Below are positions 22,002 through 33,731 of a stretch of DNA of 64,000 nucleotides, in pieces; the first letter of the stretch is position 1; each line of letters begins with the position of its first letter. The notes beneath the pieces are model-generated. The model worked only from the letters and a program-made list of their open reading frames with translations. It did not search any database and had not been told where the DNA came from. The position numbers and the translations under genes are program-made. Source of the DNA: Pseudophaeomoniella oleicola (taxonomy: Eukaryota; Ascomycota; Eurotiomycetes; Phaeomoniellales; Phaeomoniellaceae); assembly GCA_003868215.1 (NCBI GenBank), contig QWDQ01000009.1:186001-250000 (forward strand), read 5' to 3'.

Positions 22002-24657
22002 ATGCGCTCATTTCTAGTTCTTTTCGTCTGGCTTTCTGTTTTCATCGATTTCACTGTCGCACAAGGTCTCCTCAAATCCACGAAGACCGACTGCCCTCGT
22101 GCGTGCTATGCCGCGATTACCTCTGTAAGGTTTCAGGGTGAAACCGACACGGAAAAGGTACCCTGCACAAATCTACTGCACGCCCAGAGTGTATATCTTT
22201 GCGAGAGGAGGTATTGTTCAACCCCAGAGATTGAGGCCGGCAACAAGTATTGGAGAGCGACTTGCAAGAAGGCTGGGGAAGTTGCATTTCCTTACGGCAT
22301 CATATGGAAGATAAAGGCAGATCAAGAGAATGCTCTCGAAGTGTTGGACGCACAGAAGCTCGGGGATGGAGCTGTGTATGCTCGGCCAATTATCGTGCCT
22401 GAAAACGCATTCAGGTTGGCCTATAAGACGACGGTACGCCGCTTTCATGATGCTTGCCGGCGATAGGCTGATTCGTTGCAGCATATCCGTACGTGGGAGA
22501 GTAATATGCATGTGATATATGGGTAGGTAACAAGACGAATGTAGATGGGCTCTTTCTGACCATTGGACCTAGGTGGGCCGTCATCGGTTTTTGGACAGTC
22601 GTCATCTTCATCGGTATCCTTGTACGCTTGCTAGACATCGCCGCGACATTTAGGATCCGTCTACGCAGGGCAGGCTACGAAAAGATCGGCGTTAGAAGGT
22701 CTCAAAAGCTGTCACTATTGTCCAGAGTCCGGGATCGCTTCAAACGATGGTTAGAAGTGCCTGCGACATTCGGTTCGCGTTGTCGGCAGTCTTTCGTGTT
22801 TGGTACTATTCCACCAAGACTCCATTCGTTGACAGTGATTGCGTTCGCACTCCTCAATCTGGCACTTTGTTGTGTTAGCTACGAGACATTTTCCGGCAAT
22901 CTCAGGTACGATCAATGTGGCCTACGAAATAACTTTTCTCTTACAAATGCAACGATATAGCTGGCCAGATATTCATACACAACTGCTACGATATGTTGCT
23001 GATAGATGTGGTATCATGGCTGTCTCTAACCTTCCATATATCTGGCTCTTTGGACAACGGAATAATATCTTGATGTGGATGACGGGATGGGAGTTTGCAA
23101 CTTTCAATAGCTTTCACCGGTGGTCTGCAAGAGTGGTAGCTGTGCAGGCTATGGTGCATGGCTTTGGTTATTTCCTTTTCGAGGGTAAAGGTGAGTGCCT
23201 AAATCATTGTTCCAAGAAGCTGTAATACTGACTATCAAGCAGTCGGTAGATATGATGCCATGTGGAACGAAATGTATTGGAAGATGGGCGTCACGGTACG
23301 TTCTTTACCTCGTTGCTGCACACTAGATGCTGATGAGGACCAGTCTGGCATTCTGATAATCTTAATACCTGTATTATCAAGCTATAAGATTCGTCGCTGT
23401 GCTTACGAAGCTTTCCTCGCCTTGCATGTCACGCTTGCCATGGCGCTTCTCTGCGTGTTGTACCTGTAAGTAGATCTTTCGATAAGATGGGCCGACCTGA
23501 CCAAGTGCAGCCACCTGGGTCATGTCCCAAGGTTTCAGGTATACATCTGGCCATGTCTCTCTGTTTGGGCTTTCGATCGATTCCTTCGAGTGTGTAGGCT
23601 GTTGGTATCCCGAACCAGATCTCGCCAGACATTGGCTACCGCTACTTACGATTCATCTGCCAATGTTGTTCACCTAAGTGTTCCGACCAACAGCATCATA
23701 AGACCTCGTCCCGGACAGCATTACTTTCTATATTTCCTTCGAGGGTGGAAGGCTTGGGAAAGTCACCCGTTCACGGTCAGCTCCTGGTCGTCGGACAAGA
23801 TAGATTCTGGGAATGTTCTGCCGTTCATGTCAACGCCGAAGACAAGGCATAGCGCAGATATCACGACCGATGCTAGTGATCTTGCGCAAAGTATCGATCA
23901 AGTAACATCGATCCCCAGATCGCTCCAAGATACGAAAAACAGAGGCGGCCGAACTTTGAACTTCGTTATGCGACCTTACGATGGATTCACATCACGTCTT
24001 CGGGACGCTATCCGCAAGACTGGCGGCTCATCGGTTCTCCTTCCGCTCGCTTTGGAAGGCCCCTATGGATCTTCTCTTGACCTGTCCACTTACGATACTT
24101 TGTTATTCATGGTTGGTGGCACTGGAATCACGGTCCCGTTGTCATACGTATGCTATCTACGGGAGGCCTCCGAGGCCTTATCACAAGACATTCACATCGA
24201 GTGGGCCATGAGGCAGCCGGCGCTCTTAGACACCATCCTGACGGCAGACCTTAAAGACAATATAGATCGCTTTTCCGGCAGGATGAAGATATCTGCGTAC
24301 ATGACACATCGTTCCTCTGATGATTCTTTCGGATCTGTTCATGGCCACCAACCGGAATCCTGTTCGCTGCTGAAGGCGACTTCAGACATTGAATTACAGG
24401 CAGCCACGCCATCTCCTATTGTGGACCCATCCCGGGAGCACATTCAGATTCACCAGGGCAGACCTATGATATCATACATCATTGGTTCGATCTGCGAGAC
24501 TGCTGCGAGTAGAACCGGTGGCAGCATCTGTGTGATTAGCTGCGGGCCACCTACAATGAGCGATGAGAGCCGAAAAGCTGTGGTCAGGGTCCTCGGCTCC
24601 GATATTATAGGAAAGGGATTGCAGGTGAACTTCATTGATGCGAGCTTTGGCTGGTAA
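22002..24657 (+). CDS. Ferric-chelate reductase (FRE/NOX superfamily)
   Basis: Seven exons: 22002-22433, 22482-22522, 22573-22905, 22961-23190, 23243-23295, 23344-23465, 23511-24657; 785 residues, phases all consistent. MRSFLVLFVWLSVFIDFTVA is a signal peptide; a Cys-containing luminal domain follows. The transmembrane core has the bis-heme pairs His321/His335 and His391/His405, with the usual 13-residue spacings. HPFTVSS near 489 is the FAD motif, GGTGIT near 605 the NADPH motif and CGPP near 748 the nucleotide-binding end. The enzyme moves electrons from cytosolic NADPH to extracellular Fe3+ or Cu2+. Fungal homologues are iron-repressed, but no GATA-type (SreA) site was established here. 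Confidence 0.9.
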
Positions 24658-25244
24658 TTCGATTCTGGTCAGAATGCAACTGGCTTTAGAAAGATAGTGG
24701 AAATGTTAGACTTTGTAATTATTAGATGATTTCTTTAAAGTGGTCCACGAAGCGTCATGCCAACAGTGCTAACTATCACTTTATCCAGCAGAGCCCGATC
24801 TTGGTTATCTGTGGGGACCTCGATCTCGGCGAGACAATTGTTGGCCTACACCGCATCTACACTTTTATAACAATTGCCTGCCTCTTTCATCTACTTTGAT
24901 GATGATAGATCAGCAGTCGGACAATACCGCGCTCTGAGTGTCATTGAAATCAGTCTTTGCTCATGAGAGATGTTATCTTCGCCCAAGGAACCATCACTAG
25001 TTCAGCGGTGCCATCCGGCATGTCATGATGCCGGGTTCATTATCTTCAACACGTCTGTTGCTCGCCGCCGGAGATCGCCCTTGCAATGCGCCGTGTGATG
25101 GTTCATCATCATGTTGCTTTGTTTTGAGCCTGTGCTACCATGTAGGACCAATTGAAATACATACTGACCCTCCCAGGATCTGCGTCGTTTTCTCAAGTCA
25201 GGTCAGGCACAATCCTTGACCCCGGACTCATGTGACAGCAGATC
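24658..25244. other. Intergenic region
   Basis: No supported gene; a short open frame at 25025-25219 lacks domain or splice support. Confidence 0.5.
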
Positions 25245-27409
25245 ATGCGGTTACAACTAGATTCTACATGCACCAAGCATGGTCTTGACTCACTTCTGAT
25301 CATATTCCATTTCTTAGTACTTCAATCGTCGGCGACCGTCCTTGTTCAGAACTATAGCCCTGACGGTGCCTTTTCTTTCTCTCTGAGTAAGGATACTAAT
25401 GCATCTGTTGCGGGTCATGACTTCTATGTGCCACCGCCGCACAAGTCGTCGGCAGCAGCTTCCTTTGAGGCGTTCAATGTACCCAGCTCAGACCTTCTGA
25501 TCCCTTTCACAGTCTTCGCCACTGCAGAAGCAAATATCACTGCCTCTGTCCTCGAGACCTTGGTAACAAATTATCTCGAAGATGACATCTACACATCGGA
25601 TTTCTTAGAAGGTACTAGAGACATCATGTCGCCGTCAGGAACCGATAGCTAAGCTTGATAGGTGTCCTGGTCGCTGGCCCAGAAGGTGCAATACTAGACA
25701 GTTCGGCTGTCGAGTACCTAGCCGAAAAGGACATCAAGCATCTCATAGTCCCAACGTCAAATTCACCTGCCAACAATTCCTATGATCAATTCCAAGCCGG
25801 CTTCACCGTCTCTCCCATCGATATTACGAGCAACATCGCTCCGGGTCCATATCTGGGCAAGCTTACAGGGGGCGGTGATTTGTCCCTTTTTGGAGTCTAT
25901 GGCTTATTCCCAGATCTACAGGAGGCTTTCATGAACTCCTTCACCCTCGACGACAATGGCTCATATTCCTACGTCGAACTGTGGAATACCATGCAATACG
26001 GAGCCATGATTGCTATTCCTTCACGGATCTATTCTTCAGTGCTAGACAAGTCAAAGTATCCCCTCGCGGGCCTTCGCTTTGCTGTCAAGGACCTAATGGA
26101 CGTTAATGGTATTCTAACTAGTGGTGCCTCAAGGGCAATGCTTCGGCTCTATTCTACCCCGGCCAATGCCACCGCTCCGGGTATTCAACGACTAATTGAT
26201 CTTGGCGCTACTTTGGTTGGTAAGACTAAGCTAACGGTCTTCGCATTCGGGGCCTATGCATATCAGACAGATGACTTTTCTTATGCTTGGAATCCACGTG
26301 CTGATGGTTACTTGGGTCTTTCCGCCTCCAGCTATGGTTCTGCTGCTGCTATATCAGCATATCCTTTCCTTGACTTCACAATCGGCAGCGACACATTAGG
26401 AAGTGTACGTAACCCAGCAGACCGTGCGGGTGTCTACGGCTTACGGCCGACATGGAGTGTTATCAATACCACCAGGGTTATCCCGAGCGCCACATCACTT
26501 GATACCCTTGGATTTCTGGCTCGATCTCCAACTCTGATGGCCACTATTGCCAGAGAATGGGACGGGGAATCAAATTCAGCATTACTCGGAAATCATTTCA
26601 CTCTACCAAAGAAGATCATCTATCCTTCGGAATGGTTTCCGATCAATAGTTCAGTAGGTCAGACTGTCATCGATACATGGCTTGCAAATTTGACTGCGGC
26701 GATGAACATGACAATCGAGTACCAGAATGTTTCATCGCTCCTCTACGAGCATGTTTCCATGAACGATACCCTCTCGTCCTTCACCAGCACTATAAGCAGC
26801 TTGACAACCCATGACAACTGGCATCTCTTTGGCTCGAAGTTCGTCTCCGATTACTATGCAAAGTTCGATCGCTACCCTGAAGTCGATCACGCAGCTTTCA
26901 GCGCTTGGCAATCTGCTCCAAATTACCCCGAGTCCAGCAAACGATTCAGCGAGCAACGGCGGTCCGAATTCGAAAATTTCTTCAACGACCATGTAATACC
27001 GTTCAACAAAGATACGTGCACCGAAGGATTTTGGATTTATCAAATCGCCGATACGGGCGGCGGTGTACCTGAATACCGGGATGTGTTGAACTACGATTAT
27101 TTCCCCCCCTTCAAGCCAATGAGAGGAGCTAGTGTTGCGCCTTATGCAAAATTGGTCGATGTCACGGTTCCGATTGGGCAGATACCGTATCAGTCGGTCA
27201 TCTCGAAGGTAACGTCTCTCCAACTCGTATGAAGCGGGTCACTGCGATAGCTGGCTGACATTTGAACACTGCAGAGAGAAGAACAGTTGACGATGACCCT
27301 AAACTTCGTAGCACATAAAGGTTGCGATATGGTGTTGATGGCTTTCCTTGAGGCGTGCGCCGAAGCAGGGTATTGCAGAGACGTGAAAACAGGTAGAACG
27401 GCATTTTAG
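25245..27409 (+). CDS. Secreted amidase-signature protein
   Basis: Exons 25245-25611, 25662-27208 and 27275-27409 give 682 residues. A hydrophobic segment near residues 15-32 (LDSLLIIFHFLVLQSSA) acts as a signal or anchor, and there are many N-x-S/T sequons, so secretion is likely. A roughly 200-residue N-terminal extension precedes the amidase core. The core has FAVKDLMDVNG (catalytic Lys), SASSYGSAAA (cis-Ser region) and IGSDTLGSVRNPADRAGVYG (nucleophile Ser). In the last motif Leu replaces the usual second Gly of GGS. The C-terminus (AHKGCDMVLM...VKTGRTAF) is the normal family end. Amidase-signature enzymes hydrolyse amides, but the substrate of secreted fungal members is unknown. Confidence 0.83.
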
Positions 27410-27702
27410 TGATAATATCCGTAGATAAAAGAGAGATCATACTATGAACAAGAACAATCTGCACGAGATGAACAAGATGTGAGAATACTTATATAATCCT
27501 GATCTATTTCACCTCGTACTCGGGCATATCACTCCTTTTCTTTGTCCTCTCCTAAATAGTGATATATTTACTATTCGTGAACGATACCCCGCTGCACCGT
27601 GTCAACCCCACGAGTTAGCGGGACCAAAAAGCTCCCTAAAGAACCCAGTACATTGTTTACCCTGCCGCCGGCCCCCATTACCTCATCTATCGATCCTCTT
27701 AC

Positions 27703-28976
27703 ATGTCTGCGGCGCAAATACCCAACCTCAACAGCTTACGGAGAGGAGGTCCGAGGCTTCGAGGAGGACGCAGCAGGGGTGCTCATGACGACCACAATCA
27801 CCCACCGTCATCACGGGGCCTTCACAACAACAAAGATGAGATCATACGAAAGACTGATCTCGACGCCTCGACGTCCCGGCTGAGCGCTGTCGAGACCGGG
27901 TATCTTGATGATCCGTTCGCTGCGTTGCTTACGTCCGGCGGAGAGGCGCAGAGGCGGTTACCGCTGATGAACAGAGGTTCGTGCTTCCGAAGCGAGTGTT
28001 TTGGATCGCAGCGTGGGAGAGGAGCAGAGCATATACTGATTTCTTTGTCTTTTTAGGGACCTATGTCCGCACAACAGGTATAGATCGTCTAGTAGATGGC
28101 TTCTGCCAACAGCAGCCCGGCCGGCGCAAACAGATCATCTCGCTTGGAGCAGGAAGCGACACTCGGTTCTTTCGACTAAAGCGAAAATATTCGGATATAG
28201 ATCTGGTCTACCATGAACTAGATTTCCCGACGAATGCCGCAGCTAAGATACGAATGCTTCAGACCGCTCCGGCCAGAAATACCATAAAAACATTGAGCAG
28301 GTGGAACATCGACGAAGCGACAATATCGGATGTCGGCGAGGGTGCTATAGCGCTCCATGCGCCGAACTACCGTATTCATCCGATGGATCTCCGGTCACTA
28401 CCTGGTGCTTCGTTACATCGTGGGGGTTCCAATGGTGCGGATAGACTGCCAGGTCTAGACACACAACTGCCCACCCTATTGATATCGGAATGCTGTCTAA
28501 TCTACCTTTCTCCATCTGATGCCAATGCCGTCCTCTCCTACTTCACCTCTCTCTTTGACCCTACGACTAGCCTCGGCATTATCATCTACGAACCCATCAG
28601 ACCGGACGATGCTTTCGGTCGTACCATGATCTCGAACCTCACAGCCCGTGGGATCCACCTGCAAACGCTTCAGACATACTCGACATTAGAAGCACAGCGG
28701 AAACGATTACAACAACACGGGTTCGGCAGGGACAGTGGAGGGGATGGAACAGGTGGCATCGGTGCATCTGACGTCGATTTCATCTGGCGGTCATGGATCG
28801 ACGAACGAGAAAAAGCGCGCATTGAGGGGTTGGAATGGATGGACGAAGTGGAAGAATGGAAACTGCTCATGCAACATTACTGTGTTGTTTGGGGATGGCG
28901 AGGGCACGATCCCGACAACGCGTCCGGACAAGCTTTCGACGAATGGGAAAAATTGACGAGTCAGGAATCGAATTGA
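27703..28976 (+). CDS. PPM1: Leucine carboxyl methyltransferase (PP2A methylation)
   Basis: Exons 27703-27976 and 28057-28976 (80-nt intron) give 397 residues. The join restores LPLMNRGTYVRTTGIDRLV, the conserved LCMT block. The SAM-binding motif SLGAGSDTRFFRL, the acidic loop YHELDFP and LLISECCLIYL are present. The enzyme methylates the C-terminal leucine of the PP2A catalytic subunit and so steers holoenzyme assembly. The N-terminal 60 residues are basic and low-complexity, unlike the compact catalytic domain. An insertion rich in Gly/Asp (GGDGTGGIG) lies near residue 315. The family is single-copy in most fungi. Confidence 0.88.
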
Positions 28977-29461
28977 GCAAAAAGGACGCCACATAACGTG
29001 GCCCTGATCTTGATGATCTGATCTATTTGTTTATTGACGTATTTAATCCACATGCATCTCTGAAGCGTGGCAGGAATGTGGGAGAAAAGTGCCGCCCCGA
29101 GTCTTTTATATCTCGGGTGTTAGTTTTGATGGTGTGTCCAGGTATATGCGTAATGATGTCATGAACATAATAGTTCGCTATCAAAAAATGAAAACAGAAA
29201 GTGAATAGGTTTATTACTTGTCACGACGAGGACCACGCGTGAGACACCGACGTTTGAATTATTAACGATATTTGATTTGGGGCGCAGGGGATTGAATTAA
29301 TGCTTGCATGATATGATGATAATCCAGATCCTATCAAGAAAGTACAATAGGTTTTATTTCTAGGTGTGTAAGGTATATATACAAGTACACTCACTCACCA
29401 CACTCATACCTACCTAGGTACCTACATAATTACATCCAAATCACTCAATAATTTTCAAAGC

Positions 29462-29487
29462 AAGAAAGAAAGAAAGAAAGAAAGAAA
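29462..29487. repeat. (GAAA)n microsatellite
   Basis: About six tandem GAAA units read directly, within a low-complexity purine stretch. Confidence 0.9.
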
Positions 29488-30273
29488 CAAAAACAAGACA
29501 CCCTTTCTCCCATCCTCTCAAGACAACAGTTACCCAATTTAGAGAAGCCATCCTTTTCCCTTCCATCCCTCCTTCCTTCCTTCCTCCCCCTCCGGCCTAT
29601 CCGACCCTCCCCTCTCGGTCAACTGCGGAAACCCTCTTTCCTCATACTTTCCGAACGTAGAACGCAGAAATTACTTGTACTTGGATTTACCTAGAGATAG
29701 ATGATAGTAGGGATGTGGGGAATTTTGGGGGGGGGGAAAGAGATGATGTTGTAGGGAGAAGGAGAGAGGGGAAGGGAAGGTAGGTAGGTTGATAGGTACT
29801 AGTATTGAGGGTATAGATGAGAGGAGAGCGAGTATAGATTCGTATGCATAGATTTGAATCTGCATACAAGCTCTGTCTACCTTATCTGTCATCACTTAGT
29901 AACTATCTATCGGTCTTATCCGTCTAGCTCTCTGGCTGTCATGGCTTAATATTAGATCCGAATAGTCCAGACCAGACGAGGCCAGACAAGACTCCCCTAT
30001 TCCATATGTCGGACCAAGCCGATGAAGCGCTAGGAATACATATCTATCAGAATACGAGATGTGATAAGAGTTATCTAGTAGCTTAGGTAGGATGGCAAGT
30101 GCTCAAAGCTCAGATAGCTTGTGCCAATTTCTCTGACGCACGCGTGTCCAGAGGTACGTAGTAGTACTACGGTATCATCCATCATACCAGGTGACCTAAA
30201 CCTCACCCGCCAGTCCACCTCTCTGAGACGAGCAGCAAATCCACACTCACCTCTCTCACCAACTATGCCAATA

Positions 30274-30308
30274 TTTCTTTCTTTTCTTTCTTTTCTTTCC
30301 TTTCCTTT
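30274..30308. repeat. (TTTCT/TTTCC)n tract
   Basis: Alternating TTTCT and TTTCC units forming a polypyrimidine run on the plus strand. Confidence 0.85.
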
Positions 30309-32005
30309 GTGTGAGTTAAGGACAAGCAAAGATCTCTGCAAAAGCCAAGAAAGGAGACAAGAAAAGTTATCAAAGAAACAAGAAAAGATAAGGTACCTTA
30401 GGTTACCTTCCTTACATTACCTTCGCTGCAGTGTAGAGAGGATTTAAACGAAATTACTTACCCGTAACCTTTTCACAATCTGGAGGCTTTGAAGAGCAGT
30501 CTAAACCGAATGGAGGAAATGCATTGTTGACACACTTTTCTTCATTGAGTTTACGTGCCAAAGGTTTAACTTAGTTTTCTTTTCCCTTTTAACTATTAAG
30601 TTTAAGCTGACACGCCGAGGACGCTTTGACAGTTTTGGGAGGGAAGGAAAAGGTGTGGGAAGTTAAATGTTCGATGGTTCCTGGATTAATCTAATCATCT
30701 TGACTTTTTTACCCCTGATTTCTTTTTGCTTGTTGGCTTGGGTTGGTCGCGTGTGGGTGTGGGTGTGTGTGAATGGTTCATGGGAACAATATATTTTTGA
30801 TTTGATAGATTGATGATGATGATGGTGATGATGATATTGACGACATCTTGTTGCTTGTACTGTTAATATATCAATCATGATTGATTGATCAATTGAATGA
30901 TCCGATCTCTCTCCCCATAAGTCAATAACTCTGTCCCCAGATTGTCGCTGAAGTGATTGACAGGATCAGCTATCCCAAGGCTGTCGGGTCTGGTCTGGCC
31001 TGAGTCTGTTCTGTTCTTCCAACCCACCAATGAACGAACCTACCTCATGCTAATGTTTCTCGATCTGTACTTACCTACACTACTGTATAAACGCTTGGCC
31101 AGCCATTCAAAGTCATAATTGGCTTGGGATTGTTGCGCGTGTCCAATTGAAAAAGACACACACCGTCAATAGTGTTTCAAAGGTCTCGCTTTTCTGTCCC
31201 TGAAAATGAAAAGTGTAAGTTCAACTGTAATTAATCAACGACCGAAAGAAAGAAAGGGAAAACTAAGAAGATCCAGCGGCCCCGTTGGACTAGCTCTGCA
31301 GTCTAAGAGATGGATTCCGTTTCGCTTGGCCCAATGGAGCAACGAGACTCGGACAAGAGGGGAAATTGGCTTATCCTCCATCCTCACCACTCAGAGGCAC
31401 ACGCATACGCACACACGTCTCGTCTCTCATGTCTCTTGTCTCTTGTCTCTCGCTATCTCTCCCCCTCTCCCTCTCCCTCTCTCTCCGTCTCGTTGCTCCA
31501 TCATACTTTACACTTTGACCCCCGTTTCTACCGCCCCAAACTCAGTCTGTCATTTCCTTTAACGCTGCCATCCAGCCGTTTCCACTCTTTTGATCGCGTC
31601 CTTCTTCCTTCAACCCATATCACCGTCGCTATCCTTTTACTCCCCAACCCTACGCTCCCTTCAACAGAAACACAATTCACCAACTAACCAAAGTCACTCT
31701 TTCCGAACATCCATTGTGCGCCGACGTATCTTCAGGAACGTGTAAACTCTGAAGATAAGAAGAAAGCTTCGCTCCAGGGTGTTTCGCACAATTTTTTGAT
31801 CTCGGTATATACATATATAAACGATCCATTCCCGCGACCCGACGCCCCAATTGGATTCTCTCATCTATCGCCTATAGCCTCTGAGAGTCGCTGTCATTCG
31901 TTCAAATCAAAAACCCGCGCATTCAGTGCAAAGTCTTTCGTTTCACCACCCAATCGCCAAGAATTAGTCGGCAGGATCTGGCCGTGAGCAGATTCGGACG
32001 TATAC

Positions 32006-33731
32006 ATGAGGTTACTCACATTTGCCAACAGCGCTTCCGCGCTTCTTCTTCTGTTCACCGACGTCACGAGCGCCAACCATGGCCAGCAACATGAACGTCT
32101 CGCCGCACTGAACCGCAAGCATCATCACCTGCATCGCGACTTGCACAAGTCCATTGCGGAACGTGGAGAGTCAGCAGAGACACCCGCCGTTGAGAAACGC
32201 GGCGTAGTGTGCTTGTTCCCTACGGATGCAGGTCTGGTTGCCGTGACACCAGAGGCAGACAACGCAGGCTGGGCCATGAGTCCAGATCAACCTTGCACGC
32301 AAGGGACCTATTGCCCATTTGCTTGCCCACCGGGTCAGCTTTCGATGCAATGGGATCCCTCCGTGACGAGCTACATCTATCCAGGTTCCATGGTAAGTCC
32401 GAGGTGCTCACGCTAGTCGTGGTGGTCGCTAATGATGATGATAGCATGGTGGTATGTACTGTGAAGAGGATGGTACCATGTCGTTGCCATTCCCCGACCG
32501 TGGTCACTGCGTGGACGGCGCCGGTACCTTCATCGCCCAGAACAAGGCCAGTCAGGACGTCGCTATTTGCCAGACTGTCCTCCCTGGGAACGAGGCCATG
32601 CTGATCCCCACCTGTGCAACGACTGGTGAACAAACAACCCTCGCTGTCCCCGGCATGGACTATTTCGCTGGAACAGCTGCCCAGTAAGTGTCATGTTTAA
32701 TCACGCTCATGCTCATGAACCTCAACTGACCAATTCCTAGTTACTACATCAACTCCCCGGGCATTGACACCACCACAGCTTGTGTTTGGGGCACTCACGA
32801 TAATCCATGGGGCAACTGGGCACCATACGTGGCCGGTGCCAACGTGGATATTCTTGGCAACACCTATACCAAGATTGGTTGGAACCCAATTTGGCTGGAG
32901 CCAGCGACCCCTTTCCGTGACACCGTGCCGGAGTTCGGGCTCAGGTTGTCTTGTGATGGTGAATGCGTTGGCCTTCCATGCGCCATTGACCCCAGCAAGA
33001 ACGGCGTCAACGAGATGGAAGGTACGGCTACTGTTGGAGCTGGTGGTGCTACGTTCTGCGTCGTCACCGCTCCAAAGGGGGGCAGTGTCTATCTGGAGAT
33101 CTTTGACAAGGATGGATCCAGCAGTACCACTGTTGTCTCTGACAACAGTGATTACGTTGAAAATTCCTATTCCTCCAGCTCACCAGCCCCAAGCAGCTCA
33201 TCCTTCTCGAGCTCGTCTCCAACGCCATCTCCGAGTTCTTACTCCAGCTCTTCTGCTTCGTCGACGGTATTGCCCTCGACCTCTTCAACGTGGAGCTCAA
33301 GCTCAATCACGAGCTGGAGCTCGAGCTCGGTTGTGAGCTCAAGCTCCATTCCACCGTCGTCGACCTCTTCATCCTACTCGGCGTCGTCGCTGTCTTCATC
33401 CACCTTCTCAAGCACTCTGGCAAGCTTGACCTCCAGCTACCTTCCAAGCTCTTCATCGTCAAGCTCCCTTGTCAGCGCAATGCCTCAGATGCTCTACGAG
33501 AACGCCACGTCAGTTGGCACTGCACCTCTCAGCTCTTCGGTGATGGCTGCCACTCGAGTCACTCAGGCGACCGCTGTACTCGCTGCCGCTCAGACACTTT
33601 CTGCCTCCTCGGCCTCGATGTCTTCCGCTTCTTCGAGCTCTTCCACCAGTGCGGCATCAAGCCTACACCTCTCGCTTGCTAGCATGAGCTTGAGCTTGCT
33701 GGCTGTGTCCCTCACCATGGCATTTTTGTGA
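32006..33731 (+). CDS. SUN-family cell-wall protein (Sun4/Sim1/Uth1-like)
   Basis: Exons 32006-32392, 32445-32683 and 32741-33731 give 538 residues. The first 23 residues are a signal peptide, and VEKRG near 63 is a likely Kex2 site. The cysteine-bearing SUN domain follows: GVVCLFPTDAGLVAVTPE, a CPFACPPGQ segment, CVWGTHDNPWGNWAPYVAGA and KIGWNPIWL. After it come about 150 residues of Ser/Thr runs and a hydrophobic C-terminus (SLLAVSLTMAFL) that could serve as a GPI signal. SUN proteins (GH132) bind or act on beta-1,3-glucan and are needed for septation and wall remodelling. The Ser-rich GPI-type tail is a feature of the second fungal SUN subgroup; anchoring is inferred. Confidence 0.88.

Larger units (their letters stand above)
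28977..32005. other. 3-kb intergenic region with simple repeats
   Basis: No supported gene. It carries TACCTAGGTA blocks (29408-29425), a GAAA run, G-run at 29730-29738, TTTCT repeats, GATGAT repeats near 30812-30838, and a long CT-rich tract at 31430-31490. The last 800 bp is pyrimidine-rich and probably includes the promoter and long 5' leader of the SUN-family gene. Confidence 0.55.
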
